Assembly (NCBI GenBank): GCA_964559455.1
Contig: CAZLHO010000018.1
Span: 1-48,821, forward strand
DNA from: CAZLHO01 sp964559455
Lineage (GTDB): Bacteria > Krumholzibacteriota > Krumholzibacteriia > LZORAL124-64-63
Reading direction: 5' to 3'
DNA: 48,821 nucleotides
Below the pieces are notes generated by a model, which was not told where the DNA came from, searched no databases, and saw nothing but the letters and a program-made list of their open reading frames with translations. The translations under genes and the position numbers were made by a program. Positions 30,837-39,341 of the stretch are shown piece by piece (the first letter of the stretch is position 1; every line of letters begins with the position of its first letter).

Positions 30837-31633
30837 ATCGCTTCGCATTCGTCCTCGATCCCCTGCGGCAGCGCCTGCCCCTGCCCCAGCCGGCGCGCAC
30901 GCGGGTCCTGCTCGAGGTCGCCGCCGATCTCGAGGATCTCTACGCCCACTATCGCAATCAGGGTCTCGACGAGGCCTCGGCCGTCAGGCGCGCGGCCGAG
31001 ACCTGCAACCTCTCGCCCGAGGCCCTCGCCCAGCTCGTCGGCGTTCACGCCTCGCCCTACGCCCGCTTCCTGGACCGCCTTTCGGCCCAGGCCCGCGGGC
31101 GATGGGAGCGCGCCGTGCTCGTCGCCCTGACCGCGCTGGTGGCCCTGACCGCGGGCCGCCTGCTGTCGACCGCGCCGGTCTTCCCCGACGCCGGGCCGCT
31201 GGCCTGGCCGGCGGCGCTGCTCCTGCTCTTCGGGCTCGGCCGGGCCGTCGCGGTGGCCACCCGGCTCTACCTGAAGGGCGACCACGCCCCCCGCCGGCTC
31301 CGCCGCGGGCTGGGCGGGGTGCTGGGCGCGGCGCTCGCCCTGGGGGGCTGGGGACTGGCCGGTCCCTTCCTGGCGCTCTACCTGGCGGCGCGGCGCGCCG
31401 CCGCCGATCCGGATGCCGCCGCCCTGGCCTTCGCCGAATGGCTCTACGGGGGCGCAGCCCTGGCCGTGGTGGCCCTGACCGCGGCCGTGGCCCTCGGGCT
31501 GATCTGGTTCGTGCTGGTCGGCAAGGTCGAGGCGATCGAAGGCCAGGAGGCCGCGGCTCTGGAGCAGTTCGCACGCCCCATCGATGCCGGGACGGAGGCC
31601 GACACGGCCCGTGGGCCGGCAGGAGGATGCTGA
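30833..31633 (+). CDS. Membrane protein with HAAS/permease-prefix-like N-terminus
   Basis: 266 residues. Residues 20-70 (RVLLEVAADLEDLYAHYRNQG, then LDEASAVRRAAETCNLSPEAL) are a helical cytoplasmic segment like the HAAS/DUF1700 or permease-prefix domain often paired with PadR regulators. Four hydrophobic segments follow (about 93-112, 122-142, 155-183, 205-232). The function is unknown; in related gene pairs such proteins are thought to act as membrane partners or sensors for the PadR protein. The start overlaps the padR stop; the stop is two bases before the ExbB-like gene, so all three are coupled. Confidence 0.8.
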   Translation: MNRFAFVLDPLRQRLPLPQPARTRVLLEVAADLEDLYAHYRNQGLDEASAVRRAAETCNLSPEALAQLVGVHASPYARFLDRLSAQARGRWERAVLVALTALVALTAGRLLSTAPVFPDAGPLAWPAALLLLFGLGRAVAVATRLYLKGDHAPRRLRRGLGGVLGAALALGGWGLAGPFLALYLAARRAAADPDAAALAFAEWLYGGAALAVVALTAAVALGLIWFVLVGKVEAIEGQEAAALEQFARPIDAGTEADTARGPAGGC

Positions 31634-31634
31634 G

Positions 31635-33431
31635 ATGATCGGATTCCTGAAGACCGGCGGCCCCTTCGCGTGGGCCATCGTCCTGATCGCGGCGGTGAAC
31701 CTCGGGCTCGCCGCCCGGCTGGCCGTCGCCCTCGCCGCGGGCCGCGCCGGAGACTGCCGCCGGCTCGACGCCCTGCTCTTCTGGGGGGCGGTCGCGGCCC
31801 TGCTGGGCCTGCTGGGGCAGGCGCTGGGGATCTACAACGCCATGGGCGCGATCATGCGCGCGACGGACATCTCGCCGCCGCTGATCGCCAGGGGGTTCCT
31901 CGGATCGTTCACGACGACCCTGCTGGGCCTGGGCGCGCTTGCGGCGTCGGGGCTGGCCTGGTCCGTCCTGCGCGGCTGGCGCGGCAGGATCCGCGAGCGG
32001 GGGCGGGGAGGCGGGAGCATGGAACGAGTCCTCCTGACCGCGGCGATCCTGTTGTCGCTGGACGTCGCCGGCGTCGGCGCCGCCGAGTCCCCGCTGGCCG
32101 GGGGCTGCTGGGTGGGCGAGGTCGGCGACGACGCCCACGCCTTCGTCTTCCGCGGGGACGAGGGCGGCCTCCGGGGAAGCGTCTGGTGGCTGAAGGACGG
32201 CAAGGGCGTGAACGAGATGCCCTGCACCGGCGTGGACTACGCGCCGCCGCGGCTGCGGCTGGCGATGCCCACCGGGGTGGTCGTCGAAGGGGAGGTCGAC
32301 CTCGACGCCGGGTTGATCGCGGCCGAGGTCGTCTCGCCCGACGGTCGACGGCTGCCGATGCCCCTGCGCCGCCGCGACCCGGCGACCCTGCCGGGGATGA
32401 CGTGCCGCCCCGCGGGCGAGGCCTACGCCTACGCCCCGCCGCCGGCGCGCGACGACGGCTGGCCCGTGGCCGCCGCCGCCGCCCTGGACGTCGACGCCGC
32501 CGGCCTGACCGCCGCGGTGGAAGCGGTGGCCGCCGGACGGGCCGGAGTGATCCACTCGCTGCTCGCCGCCCGCCGGGGCCGGCTCGTGCTCGAGGAGTAT
32601 TTCCACGGCTACGGAGCCGACGACCTGCACGGCCTGGCCTCCTGCACCAAGAGCGTCTCGGCCCTGCTGGTGGGCCTGGCCGTGGACGCGGGCGCGATCG
32701 CCGGCGCCGGCCTGCCCCTGACCACCTGGTTTCCGACCGAGCGCTACCCGCGGGGCGGGGGCTGGGCGGATCCGACCCTCGCGCACCTGCTGACGATGAC
32801 CCTGGGCCTGTCCTGGTCGGCCGCGGAAGCGGAGGACGTGCACGGCACCGGCGAGGACTTCTTCGCCCGGGTGCTGGCGCGCGACGCCGCCGGCCCGCCC
32901 GGCCGGATCTGGCAGTACGTCAACGCCCAGGTCGACCTCCTGTCGGGCGTGCTCATGACCGCGACCGGCCGCGGGCCCGAGGCGCTGGCCGCGGAGGGGC
33001 TCTTCGCCCCGCTGGGCATCACGGCCTACGACTGGCGCTACAGCGCCGAGGGCGAGCATCGCCTGATGGACGGCAGCCTGCGCCTGCGTCCGCGGGACAT
33101 GCTGAAGCTGGGGCAGCTGGTGCTGGACGAGGGGCGCTGGCGTGATGCGCGCGTGCTGTCGGAGGGCTGGGTGCGCGAGATGACGACCGGCCACGCGTCG
33201 ACCGGCGACGACGGCTTCCGCTACGGCTACCTGTGGTGGCGGGGGGAGATGCCCGGCGGCGGCGGCACGACGCCGGTGGTCTTCGCCAACGGCTGGGGCA
33301 GCCAGTTCATCTGCGTCTTCCCGGAACTGGAGCTGGTTGTGGTCGTGACCGGCGGCAACCAGGACAACGGCAAGCACATGGCGCCGGCGCGGACCGTGCT
33401 GGCGGCCCACCTGCTGCCGGCGGTGCGCTGA
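31635..33431 (+). CDS. ExbB/MotA-like membrane domain fused to class C serine hydrolase
   Basis: 598 residues. Residues 1-128 have three membrane segments; GAVAALLGLLGQALGIYNAM and LIARGFLGSFTTTLLGLGALAA recall the MotA/TolQ/ExbB channel domain. From 129 a second signal-like stretch (MERVLLTAAILLSLDVAGVG) leads into a beta-lactamase/penicillin-binding-like hydrolase: nucleophile motif SCTK (S336, K339), YVN (428-430), and ANGWGSQF in place of the KTG/HxG motif. No stop separates the parts, but ATG 32019 (Met129) has its own GGGGAGG site seven bases upstream, so the hydrolase may also be made alone. The substrate is unknown; peptidase or esterase activity is as likely as beta-lactam hydrolysis. 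AGGAGG precedes ATG 31635. Confidence 0.82.
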   Translation: MIGFLKTGGPFAWAIVLIAAVNLGLAARLAVALAAGRAGDCRRLDALLFWGAVAALLGLLGQALGIYNAMGAIMRATDISPPLIARGFLGSFTTTLLGLGALAASGLAWSVLRGWRGRIRERGRGGGSMERVLLTAAILLSLDVAGVGAAESPLAGGCWVGEVGDDAHAFVFRGDEGGLRGSVWWLKDGKGVNEMPCTGVDYAPPRLRLAMPTGVVVEGEVDLDAGLIAAEVVSPDGRRLPMPLRRRDPATLPGMTCRPAGEAYAYAPPPARDDGWPVAAAAALDVDAAGLTAAVEAVAAGRAGVIHSLLAARRGRLVLEEYFHGYGADDLHGLASCTKSVSALLVGLAVDAGAIAGAGLPLTTWFPTERYPRGGGWADPTLAHLLTMTLGLSWSAAEAEDVHGTGEDFFARVLARDAAGPPGRIWQYVNAQVDLLSGVLMTATGRGPEALAAEGLFAPLGITAYDWRYSAEGEHRLMDGSLRLRPRDMLKLGQLVLDEGRWRDARVLSEGWVREMTTGHASTGDDGFRYGYLWWRGEMPGGGGTTPVVFANGWGSQFICVFPELELVVVVTGGNQDNGKHMAPARTVLAAHLLPAVR

Positions 33432-33450
33432 ATCCGGGCTCCGGAAAAGC

Positions 33451-33480
33451 GACGCCCGCCCCGGTCGGGGCGGGCGTCTT
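33451..33480. terminator. Bidirectional terminator between the hydrolase gene and trxB
   Basis: A perfect 12-bp stem, GACGCCCGCCCC with GGGGCGGGCGTC, loop GGTC (33451-33478). On the plus strand TTCGCTT follows; on the minus strand GCTTTT follows. It lies between convergent genes. Confidence 0.75.
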
Positions 33481-33509
33481 CGCTTGCCGGTCGCGGCGCG
33501 GCGGCAGGC

Positions 33510-34448
33510 CTAGAGACCCTTCTCGCCGAGCCAGCGCTCGCATTCGATGGCCGCCATGCAGCCGGTGCCGGCCGCGGTGATGGCCTGCCGGTAGACGTGG
33601 TCCTGCAGGTCGCCGCAGGCCCAGACGCCCTCGATGTCGGTGGCGGTCAGGCCCGGCTTCGTGATCACGTAGCCGTTCTCGTCGGTCTTCAGCTGCCCGT
33701 CCAGGAACTGGCTGTTGGGGATGTGGCCGATGGCGATGAAGCAGCCGGTCACGGGCAGCTCGACGTCCGCGCCGCCCTGCGTGTCGGCCAGGATCAGCTT
33801 CTGCATGGCGCCGTTCTCGTCGCCCACCATCTTCTTGACCGTCTTGTTCCAGGCGAAGTCGATCTTGGGGTGGGCCAGGCCGCGCTCGGCCATGATCTTG
33901 CTGGCGCGCAGCTCGTCGCGGCGGTGGATGACCGTGACCTTGGCGGCGAAGTTGGTCAGGTAGAGGGCCTCTTCGAGGGCCGTGTCGCCGCCGCCGACCA
34001 CGGCGATCTCCTGGTCGCGGAAGAAGAAGCCGTCGCAGGTGGCGCAGGCGCTCAGGCCCTTGCCGTGGAAGTCGTTCTCCTCGGGCAGGCCCAGCCAGCG
34101 GGCCGACGAGCCGGTGGCCAGGATCAGGCTCTGCGCCAGGAAGGTCTCATCGTCCACGAAGACCTTGAAGGGGCGCTCGGAGAGGTCCGCGCCCTTGACC
34201 GTGCGCGTGACCACCTCGGCGCCGAAGCGCTTGGCCTGCGCGCGGAAGAGCTCGGTCAGCTCGGGACAGGTGATGCCCCCGGGGAAGCCGGGATAGTTCT
34301 CGACGTCGGTGGTGATCGTCAGCTGGCCGCCGGGCTGGTCGCCTTCGAAGACCAGGGGGGGGATGTTGGCGCGGCTCAGGTAGATGGCCGCCGTGAATCC
34401 GGCCGGACCGGATCCGATCACGATGGCCTTGCGGACGTCCTGGCTCAT
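33510..34448 (-). CDS. trxB: Thioredoxin reductase
   Basis: 312 residues. FAD motif IGSGPAGFTAA (11-21), redox pair C135-A-T-C138 in ACATCDGFFF, NADPH motif VVGGGDTALEEALYL with HRRDELRAS, and the C-terminal GVWACGDLQDHVYRQAITAAGTG are those of low-Mr bacterial TrxB. It passes electrons from NADPH to thioredoxin in the cytoplasm. I start at ATG 34448, which has GGAGG five bases upstream, rather than the ATG seven codons earlier. No thioredoxin gene is nearby. Confidence 0.96.
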   Translation of the reverse strand: MSQDVRKAIVIGSGPAGFTAAIYLSRANIPPLVFEGDQPGGQLTITTDVENYPGFPGGITCPELTELFRAQAKRFGAEVVTRTVKGADLSERPFKVFVDDETFLAQSLILATGSSARWLGLPEENDFHGKGLSACATCDGFFFRDQEIAVVGGGDTALEEALYLTNFAAKVTVIHRRDELRASKIMAERGLAHPKIDFAWNKTVKKMVGDENGAMQKLILADTQGGADVELPVTGCFIAIGHIPNSQFLDGQLKTDENGYVITKPGLTATDIEGVWACGDLQDHVYRQAITAAGTGCMAAIECERWLGEKGL

Positions 34449-34552
34449 GTCGACCTCCAGAAAGGGCATATTCCTTGGTTGGATCGAGTGGCGGGACCAT
34501 GGTTAGCCCCGTGCGCCGGATCTGTCAACCAGGAGCGGGGGAAATCCCGCAC

Positions 34553-34581
34553 TTGACGGAGGGGCAAAAGAGTGTTAATTA
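34553..34581 (+). promoter_or_regulatory. Promoter of rplU-rpmA
   Basis: TTGACG (34553-34558), 17-base spacer, TAATTA (34576-34581), giving a leader of about 145 bases before rplU. Confidence 0.6.
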
Positions 34582-34599
34582 TTTGCGGTTGCCGTCGAA

Positions 34600-34696
34600 A
34601 CGGCCGGGAGATCGGCCGTGAAGGGGGCGCAACGAGCCTGGAGAACGAGAGTCCGGCCACGATTCCGGATGCTTCGCATCCCGGGAACTGCCCGGG
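34600..34696 (+). promoter_or_regulatory. Structured 5' leader of rplU
   Basis: Three hairpins: ACGGCCG-GGAGAT-CGGCCGT (34600-34619), GGATGC-TTC-GCATCC (34667-34681) and CCCGGG-AACTG-CCCGGG (34680-34696). The last two share bases 34680-34681, so they compete. This may be a ribosomal-protein leader that regulates the operon; I recognise no known family. Confidence 0.35.
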
Positions 34697-34732
34697 TATG
34701 CGTCTTTGGTCCTTATGCACGGAGTTCCGAGC

Positions 34733-35047
34733 ATGTACGCCATCGTCAAGATCAACAGCCATCAGTACCGGGTCGAGCCCGAGTCCGTGCTCACCGTCGA
34801 GCTCCTGGACGCCGAGGTCGGCGCGAGCGTGACCCTCGACGAGGTCCTGCTCCTGAGCGACGGCGACGAGGTCCGGGTCGGCACCCCGACCGTCGAAGGC
34901 TGCCGGGTGGCCGCCGAGGTCGTCCGCCACGGCTTGGGCCCCAAGCTGCGGATCTTCAAGAAGAAGGCGCGGAACAACTACCGCCGCCACACGGGGCATC
35001 GCCAGCCCTTCACCGAGATCGTCATCAAGGAGATCGCCGCGTCCTAA
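34733..35047 (+). CDS. rplU: 50S ribosomal protein L21
   Basis: 104 residues, the normal length, from ATG 34733 with GGAG eight bases upstream; the in-frame TTG at 34706 would add nine atypical residues. MYAIVKINSHQYRVEPESVLTVE and the C-terminal KKKARNNYRRHTGHRQPFTEIVI match the family (KRRKNYRRKxGHRQ). L21 binds 23S rRNA with L20. It is the first gene of an rplU-rpmA operon. Confidence 0.96.
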   Translation: MYAIVKINSHQYRVEPESVLTVELLDAEVGASVTLDEVLLLSDGDEVRVGTPTVEGCRVAAEVVRHGLGPKLRIFKKKARNNYRRHTGHRQPFTEIVIKEIAAS

Positions 35048-35074
35048 GGGACGCGCGGATCCGGAGGAAACGAC

Positions 35075-35329
35075 ATGGCGCATAAGAAAGGCGTGGGCAG
35101 CTCCCGCAACGGCCGCGACAGCCAGTCCAAGCGGCTCGGCGTGAAGCGTTTCGGCGGCGAGAGCGTGCTCGCCGGCACCATCATCGTCCGGCAGCGCGGC
35201 ACCAAGATCCACCCCGGCCAGAACGTGGGCCGCGGCGGCGACGATACGCTCTTCGCGTTGATCGACGGCAAGGTGGAGTTCCAGCGGTACGACCGCACGC
35301 GCAAGAAGGTCAGTGTCCAGCCGGCCTGA
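35075..35329 (+). CDS. rpmA: 50S ribosomal protein L27
   Basis: 84 residues. The N-terminus MAHKKGVGSSRNGRDSQSKRLGVKRFGGE is canonical L27, with the flexible tail that reaches the peptidyl-transferase centre and no cleavable Firmicutes-type extension. RQRGTKIHPGQNVGRGGDDTLFALIDGKV follows. ATG 35075 has GGAGGAAAC upstream. The obg gene that usually follows is absent; a terminator and kdsB come next. Confidence 0.97.
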   Translation: MAHKKGVGSSRNGRDSQSKRLGVKRFGGESVLAGTIIVRQRGTKIHPGQNVGRGGDDTLFALIDGKVEFQRYDRTRKKVSVQPA

Positions 35330-35355
35330 CAGCGGTCACCCGCCGAGATTCGGGG

Positions 35356-35388
35356 AACCCACCTCGGCCGCGGGGTGGGTTTCTCTTT
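35356..35388 (+). terminator. Intrinsic terminator after rpmA
   Basis: AACCCACC paired with GGTGGGTT (8 bp, ten-base loop) followed by TCTCTTT. It closes the ribosomal protein operon. Confidence 0.75.
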
Positions 35389-35427
35389 GCCCGAAAACGG
35401 AATCGATTCCGGTCCGGAGGTGAAGCC

Positions 35428-36168
35428 GTGGACCGCGTCCTGGTCGTGATCCCCGCCCGCTACGGGTCGAGCCGTTTCCCCGGCAAGGCCCTGGCCGACC
35501 TCGCCGGAGCCCCGCTGGTGGTCCGGGTCGCCGAGGCGGCCGCGCGCATGGCCGTCGCCGACCGGGTGGTCGTGGCCACCGACGACCCGCGGATCCGCGA
35601 CGCCGTGACGGCCGCCGGCCACGACTGCGAAATGACGGGCGAACATCCCACGGGCTCGGACCGGGTCGGCGAGGTGGCCGCCCGCGACGGGGCGGAATTC
35701 GTGGTCAACCTCCAGGGCGACGAGCCCCTGCTGGACCCCGCCGACGCCGACGGCCTGGTGCGCGCCCTGCGCGAGGATCCCGAGGCTGGCCTGGCCACCC
35801 TGGCCCACCCCCTGGCCGACGAGCGGGAATGGCGCGACCCGAACGTGGTCAAGGCGCTCTGCGACCGCGACGGCCGAGCGCTCTACTTCTCGCGCGCCCC
35901 GCTGCCCGGCGCCTTCCCCGGCCGCGAGCCCGCCGGCTGGCGCTGCGCGCTGCGCCACGTCGGGATCTACGCCTGGCGGCGCGGGGCCTTGACCCGCTTC
36001 CTGGCCCTGCCCCGCGGCGAGCTGGAGCGCGAGGAGGGGCTGGAGCAGCTGCGCGCCCTGGAGAACGGCATCGCGGTGCGCGTGATCCCCGCGGCCCGTC
36101 CGGCCGTGGGGGTCGACACTCCCGAGGATCTGGAGCTGGTCCGGCGACTCTGGCCGGGGCGCGGCTGA
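35428..36168 (+). CDS. kdsB: 3-deoxy-manno-octulosonate cytidylyltransferase
   Basis: 246 residues from GTG 35428 behind GGAGGTGAA. Activates Kdo with CTP to CMP-Kdo for LPS inner core. VVIPARYGSSRFPGKALADLAGAPLV is the CTP loop, VNLQGDEPLLDP the metal-binding region and LRHVGIYAWRRGALTRFLALP the family C-terminal mark. It is placed before pyrG, which makes its CTP substrate, and the rest of the Kdo genes. Confidence 0.95.
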   Translation: MDRVLVVIPARYGSSRFPGKALADLAGAPLVVRVAEAAARMAVADRVVVATDDPRIRDAVTAAGHDCEMTGEHPTGSDRVGEVAARDGAEFVVNLQGDEPLLDPADADGLVRALREDPEAGLATLAHPLADEREWRDPNVVKALCDRDGRALYFSRAPLPGAFPGREPAGWRCALRHVGIYAWRRGALTRFLALPRGELEREEGLEQLRALENGIAVRVIPAARPAVGVDTPEDLELVRRLWPGRG

Positions 36169-36238
36169 GCGAAGCGGCCTTTTCCCGCCGCCGTCGCTGG
36201 GCTAAGATGCATGCGTGGGGAAGGAGCACGGGAGGATC

Positions 36239-37876
36239 ATGGCCAAGTACATCTTCATCACCGGCGGCGTCGTCTCGGCGCTGGGCAAGGGAATCGCCAC
36301 CGCCTCGCTGGGGCGGCTGCTCAAGTCCCGCGGGCTCTCGGTGGTCCTGCAGAAGTTCGATCCCTACCTGAACGTGGATCCGGGGACGATGAGCCCCTAC
36401 CAGCACGGCGAGGTCTTCGTCACCGACGACGGCGCCGAGACCGACCTGGACCTGGGCCACTACGAGCGCTTCACCGACACCAACCTGGCGAAGATCAACA
36501 ACCTGACCAGCGGCCAGGTCTACGACCGGATCATCACCCGGGAGCGCAAGGGGGAGTACCTGGGCCGCACGGTGCAGGTGATCCCGCACGTCACCGACGA
36601 GATCAAGCGGCGCATCATGCTGCCGGCCGAGCAGGGCGACGTCGACGTCGTGCTGACCGAGATCGGCGGCACCGTCGGCGACATCGAGTCGCAGCCCTTC
36701 CTCGAGGCCATCCGGCAGTTCCGCCTGGAGCAGCCGGTGGAGGACACGGTCTCGGTCCACCTGACCCTGGTGCCCTACATCGCCGCCGCCGGCGAGATCA
36801 AGACCAAGCCCACCCAGCACTCGGTGCGCGAGCTGCGCAGCATCGGCATCCAGCCCGACTTCCTGATCTGCCGCTCGCAGTCGCCCCTGGCCGACGACGC
36901 CCGCCGCAAGATCGCGCTCTTCTGCAACGTGCCCGTCGACGCGGTGATCAACGCCGTCGACGTCGAGTCGATCTACGACATCCCCCTGCGCTTCAACGAC
37001 CAGAAGCTGGACGAACTGATCTGCCGCCGGCTGGGCCTGGACGTGCCCGAGCCGGACCTGACCGAGTGGCGGCGGATGAGCGAGCTGATCGCCAACCCGC
37101 CCGACACCGTGCGCGTCGCGATCGTCGGCAAGTACGTCGAGCTGAAGGACGCCTACAAGAGCATCAGCGAGGCCTTCGTCCACGCCGGCATCGCCAACCG
37201 CGCGCGCGTCGAGCAGGCCTGGGTCGACTCCGAGAGCCTCGAGGGCCGGGACGTGGGCGAGGGGCGCCTGGCCGAGGCCTTCGCCGGCTGCCACGGCGTG
37301 CTGGTTCCAGGCGGCTTCGGCGACCGGGGCATCCAGGGCAAGATCAACGCCGTGCGCTGGGCGCGCGAGCACGGGGTCCCCTTCTTCGGCATCTGCCTGG
37401 GCCTGCAGTGCGCCGTGATCGAGATGGGTCGCGACCTGGTCGGCCTGCCGATGGCCAACAGCAGCGAGTTCATCCCCGACTGCGAGCATCCGGTCATCGA
37501 CCTGATGCGCGAGCAGCGGGATGTGGAGGACATGGGCGGCACGATGCGCCTGGGCGCCTACCCCTGCGTGCTGAAGGAGGGGAGCCTGGCCGAGAGCTGC
37601 TACGGGCAGCGCGAGATCAGCGAGCGGCACCGTCACCGCTTCGAGGTCAACAACGCCTACCGCGAGCGTTTCGAGGCCGCGGGCGTCGTCTTCTCGGGAC
37701 TGTCCCCCGACGGCAACCTGGTCGAGATGGTCGAACTGCCGGGACATCCCTTCTTTCTGGCCTGCCAGTTCCATCCCGAATTGAAGTCGCGCCCCAACCG
37801 GGCGCATCCGCTTTTCCGCAGCTTCGTGGCGGCGGCCCTGGCCAGCCAGGAGCGGGCCGCCGGCGCCCGGGCCTGA
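36239..37876 (+). CDS. pyrG: CTP synthase
   Basis: 545 residues. The synthetase half has KYIFITGGVVSALGKGIATASLG and DPYLNVDPGTMSPYQHGEVFVTDDGAETDLDLGHYERF; the glutaminase half has the nucleophile Cys in GICLGLQCAVIE and the His/Glu pair near CQFHPELKSRP. It aminates UTP to CTP. ATG 36239 follows GGGAGG; the GTG at 36215 is less likely. Between kdsB and kdsA it matches the common pyrG-kdsA linkage. Confidence 0.97.
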   Translation: MAKYIFITGGVVSALGKGIATASLGRLLKSRGLSVVLQKFDPYLNVDPGTMSPYQHGEVFVTDDGAETDLDLGHYERFTDTNLAKINNLTSGQVYDRIITRERKGEYLGRTVQVIPHVTDEIKRRIMLPAEQGDVDVVLTEIGGTVGDIESQPFLEAIRQFRLEQPVEDTVSVHLTLVPYIAAAGEIKTKPTQHSVRELRSIGIQPDFLICRSQSPLADDARRKIALFCNVPVDAVINAVDVESIYDIPLRFNDQKLDELICRRLGLDVPEPDLTEWRRMSELIANPPDTVRVAIVGKYVELKDAYKSISEAFVHAGIANRARVEQAWVDSESLEGRDVGEGRLAEAFAGCHGVLVPGGFGDRGIQGKINAVRWAREHGVPFFGICLGLQCAVIEMGRDLVGLPMANSSEFIPDCEHPVIDLMREQRDVEDMGGTMRLGAYPCVLKEGSLAESCYGQREISERHRHRFEVNNAYRERFEAAGVVFSGLSPDGNLVEMVELPGHPFFLACQFHPELKSRPNRAHPLFRSFVAAALASQERAAGARA

Positions 37877-37893
37877 GGCGCGAGGAGGAGATC

Positions 37894-38721
37894 ATGGCGA
37901 ACGTGCGCATCGGCGAGGCCGAGGTGGGGCCCGGACGCCCCCTGCTGCTGATCGCCGGCCCCTGCGTGCTCGAGGATCCCGACGAGATGCTGCGCATCGC
38001 CGGCGACCTGGCGGGGGCCTGCCGCGAGGCCGGGGTCGCCTTCTGCTTCAAGTCCAGCTACGCGAAGGACAACCGGACCAGCGGCGCCTCGTACCGCGGA
38101 CCCGGGCTCGACGCCGGCCTGCGTCTGCTCGAGCGCATCCGGGACGCCCACGGCGTGCCCGTGCTGACCGACGTCCATTCCCCGGCCGAGGCGTCCGCGG
38201 CCGCGGCCGCGGTCGACGTCCTGCAGATCCCGGCCTTCCTCTGCCGACAGAGTTCGCTGCTCGAGGCGGCCGGGGCGACCGGCCGCGTCGTGAACCTGAA
38301 GAAGGGCCAGTTCCTGGCCCCGGGCGACGTGGGCCACGCCGTCGCCAAGCTCGCCGACGCCGGCTGCGCTGACGTCATGGTCACCGAGCGGGGATCCTTC
38401 TTCGGCTATCGGGACCTGGTGGTGGACTATCGCAGCTTCGCCCTGCTGCGCGAACTGGGCCGCCCGCTGGTCATGGACGCCACGCACGCCGTCCAGACGC
38501 CCGGCAGCGCCGGCGGCGCCACCGGCGGCCGGCCGGAGCTGATCCCCCTGCTGGCCCGCTGCGGCCTGGCCGCGGGGGCGGACGCCGTCTTCCTCGAGGT
38601 CCACTACGAGCCGGCGCGGGCCAAAAGCGACGCCGGCAGCCAGCTGCCCTTCGCCGACTTCGCCGCCCTGGCCGGACGGCTGCGCCGCTGGCGCGACCTC
38701 TACCTGGAGACCGCGTCGTGA
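37894..38721 (+). CDS. kdsA: 3-deoxy-8-phosphooctulonate synthase
   Basis: 275 residues from ATG 37894 behind GAGGAGGAG. It condenses phosphoenolpyruvate and arabinose 5-phosphate to Kdo-8-phosphate. LLIAGPCVLED has Cys24 where E. coli has Asn (GGMNVLE), which marks the metal-dependent KdsA class. FKSSYAKDNRTSGASYRGPG, VLTDVH, QIPAFLCRQSSLLEAA and MDATHAVQTPGS are canonical. Its stop overlaps the kdsC GTG start. Confidence 0.96.
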   Translation: MANVRIGEAEVGPGRPLLLIAGPCVLEDPDEMLRIAGDLAGACREAGVAFCFKSSYAKDNRTSGASYRGPGLDAGLRLLERIRDAHGVPVLTDVHSPAEASAAAAAVDVLQIPAFLCRQSSLLEAAGATGRVVNLKKGQFLAPGDVGHAVAKLADAGCADVMVTERGSFFGYRDLVVDYRSFALLRELGRPLVMDATHAVQTPGSAGGATGGRPELIPLLARCGLAAGADAVFLEVHYEPARAKSDAGSQLPFADFAALAGRLRRWRDLYLETAS

Positions 38722-39341
38722 GCGCCCGCCCCTGGCCCCCCCGCGACGACGACGCCTACCGCGAGGCCGCCCACGCCCGCCTCGACCCCGGCCTGGCCCC
38801 GCTCTTCGCCGGCGTACGGGCGCTGGTGCTGGACTGCGACGGCGTGATGACCGACGGCTCGCTGCTCTACGGACCCGACGGAGAGGCCCTGAAGGCCTTC
38901 GACGTGCGCGACGGGCTGGGCCTGGTCCTGGCCCGCGCCGGCGGCCTGAAGCTGGCTCTGCTCACCGGCCGCCACAGCGCCGTCGCCGAGCGGCGCGTGC
39001 GCGAGCTGAAGTTCGACGCCCTGCGCCTGGGCCGCTTCGACAAGCAGGCCGCCCTGCTCGAGATCCTGGCCGAGCTGGACGTTCCCCCCGAGGCCGTCCT
39101 GTACATGGGCGACGACCTCATCGACATTCCCGCGCTGGACCTGGTCGGCCTGCCGGTGACCGTGCCCGCCGCCTGCAGCGACGTGCGCGACCGCTGCCGT
39201 TACGTGACCGAGGCGCCCGGCGGCGCCGGCGCCGTGCGCGAGGTGGCCGAGCTGGCGCTGCAGTGCCAGGGCCGCTTCGGACCCGCCCTGGTCCGTCTCG
39301 CCGAGAAGGCCTGGCTGCCGCAGACCGGAGGCCGCCCGTGA
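38718..39341 (+). CDS. kdsC: 3-deoxy-8-phosphooctulonate phosphatase
   Basis: 207 residues, HAD-superfamily C0 type. The nucleophile motif is VLDCDGVMTDGSLLYG (DCDG in place of the usual DVDG), then LLTGRHSAVAERRVRELK, and YMGDDLIDIPAL with the metal Asp pair. The first 35 residues before the motif exceed the usual N-terminus. It removes phosphate from Kdo-8-P. GTG 38718 overlaps the kdsA stop, and the stop overlaps the kdsD start, so kdsA, kdsC and kdsD are coupled. Confidence 0.94.
   Translation: MSARPWPPRDDDAYREAAHARLDPGLAPLFAGVRALVLDCDGVMTDGSLLYGPDGEALKAFDVRDGLGLVLARAGGLKLALLTGRHSAVAERRVRELKFDALRLGRFDKQAALLEILAELDVPPEAVLYMGDDLIDIPALDLVGLPVTVPAACSDVRDRCRYVTEAPGGAGAVREVAELALQCQGRFGPALVRLAEKAWLPQTGGRP

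Noticed and set aside
32019..33431. Separate serine hydrolase gene
   Set aside because: No stop codon separates it from the upstream membrane domain, so I list one fused gene and note the internal start.
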